Assembly (NCBI RefSeq): GCF_014863585.1
Contig: NZ_CP062253.1
Coordinates: 1,762,501 to 1,826,500, forward strand
Direction of reading: 5' to 3'
Length of the DNA stretch: 64,000 nt
Origin: Pseudomonas gozinkensis
GTDB taxonomy: Bacteria; Pseudomonadota; Gammaproteobacteria; Pseudomonadales; Pseudomonadaceae
In this document: positions 63,419-64,000 of the stretch, in pieces
Position numbering within the stretch: the stretch's first letter is position 1
Layout of the letters: each line of letters begins with the position of its first letter
Position numbers and translations under genes: made by a program
Notes under the pieces: generated by a model
Told to the model about the DNA's origin: nothing
Seen by the model: the letters and a program-made list of their open reading frames with translations, nothing else
Database searches by the model: none

Positions 63419-64000
63419 ATGGCAGTCAAAGTCCTGGTGGTGGACGATTCGGGTTTTTTCCGCCGCCGCGTCTCGGAAATTCTTTCAGCGGATCCGAGCA
63501 TCCAGGTTGTCGGCACGGCAACCAACGGTAAAGAGGCGATCGATCAGGCCCTGGCCCTCAAGCCGGACGTGATCACCATGGACTACGAGATGCCGATGAT
63601 GGATGGCATCACGGCCGTGCGGCACATCATGCAGCGCTGCCCGACGCCGGTGTTGATGTTCTCCTCGCTGACGCACGAAGGCGCCCGGGTCACCCTGGAT
63701 GCGCTGGATGCCGGTGCGGTGGATTTCCTGCCGAAGAATTTCGAAGACATCTCCCGCAATCCGGAGAAGGTCAAGCAACTGCTGTGCGAGAAGGTTCACA
63801 GCATCTCGCGCAGCAACCGTCGTTTCAGTGCCTACAGTGCGCCGGCGCCTGCCGCTGCACCTGCACCTGCGCCGACTCCGGCAGCGGCGCCGTCGAGCTT
63901 TGGCAGCCACAGTGCACCGGCCCGTCCGGCCCCTGCGCCTGCACCGACTCGCGCGCCAGCGGCCAGCGCTTCGTCGCCGGCCCCGAAACGCAAAAACTAC
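63419..64000 (+). CDS. cheB: Chemotaxis protein-glutamate methylesterase CheB, N-terminal part
   Basis: Partial gene running off the window end; 194 residues are visible. The receiver domain spans about 1-120 with [20 protein letters not shown] at the start, Asp55 in [13 protein letters not shown] and [28 protein letters not shown]. From about 145 an Ala/Pro-rich linker continues to the edge, longer than in E. coli CheB. The catalytic methylesterase domain is outside the window. Phosphorylation by CheA would activate receptor demethylation for adaptation. Confidence 0.94.
   Translation, partial: MAVKVLVVDDSGFFRRRVSEILSADPSIQVVGTATNGKEAIDQALALKPDVITMDYEMPMMDGITAVRHIMQRCPTPVLMFSSLTHEGARVTLDALDAGAVDFLPKNFEDISRNPEKVKQLLCEKVHSISRSNRRFSAYSAPAPAAAPAPAPTPAAAPSSFGSHSAPARPAPAPAPTRAPAASASSPAPKRKNY

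Noticed and set aside
61096..63525. 809-codon reverse-strand frame over cheA
   Set aside because: High-GC codon use on the cheA strand leaves the antisense frame open. cheA has clear domains, and the antisense product is Arg/His/Gly-rich and unlike any family.

Overview
The window is a chromosomal flagellar and chemotaxis locus of a Pseudomonas, most likely of the P. fluorescens group. The evidence is the gene order (flgL - glycosylation island - fliC-flaG-fliD-fliS-fliT - fleQ-fleS-fleR - fliEFGHIJ - hsbA-hsbR-hptB - fliK - fliLMNOPQR-flhB - flhA-flhF-fleN-fliA - cheY-cheZ-cheA-cheB), the Pseudomonas-specific regulators FleQ, FleS, FleR and FleN, high-GC codon use, and REP palindromes of the GGGAGCGAGCTTGCTCGCGAA type. 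Nearly every gene is on the + strand. The window opens inside flgL and closes inside cheB.

Bases 400-28800 form a roughly 28-kb accessory island between flgL and fliC. It holds a 1200-residue multi-domain glycosyltransferase (499) and two adjacent paralogous RTX-like proteins built from near-identical 207-residue repeats (4333 and 8365). It continues with a CDP-6-deoxyhexose pathway (rfbF, rfbG, an rfbC-like epimerase, a C-methyltransferase-like enzyme and an SDR reductase), a CmcI-family protein and a second large glycosyltransferase (16992). Next is a complete pseudaminic acid pathway (pseB, pseC, a methylase, pseF, a pseG-pseH fusion, pseI), then a ketoacyl-ACP synthase III, a Maf/DUF115 flagellin-modification protein and a small unknown protein next to fliC. 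I read the island as two nucleotide-sugar supply lines feeding glycosyltransferases that decorate flagellin. A sigma54-type site ahead of rfbF suggests that the sugar genes follow the flagellar cascade.

Bases 29000-52500 are core flagellar genes: filament, cap and chaperones, then the master regulator fleQ and the FleS/FleR two-component system. The basal body, motor switch and type III export genes follow. An HptB/HsbR/HsbA phosphorelay module sits between fliJ and fliK. Candidate sigma54 sites precede fleS, fliE, fliK, fliL, flhA and cheY. A strong sigma28 site precedes fliC and a weaker one precedes fliS.

Bases 52500-54500, between flhB and flhA, are a small non-flagellar insertion. It carries REP sequences, a reverse-strand DUF6124 gene with a structured leader, a perfect 16-bp palindrome resembling a lux box, and an unrecognised 222-residue protein. 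From 54536 to the end, flhA, flhF, fleN and fliA lead into the chemotaxis genes. CheA has an unusual linker carrying four copies of an acidic ITDxEFExLL motif.
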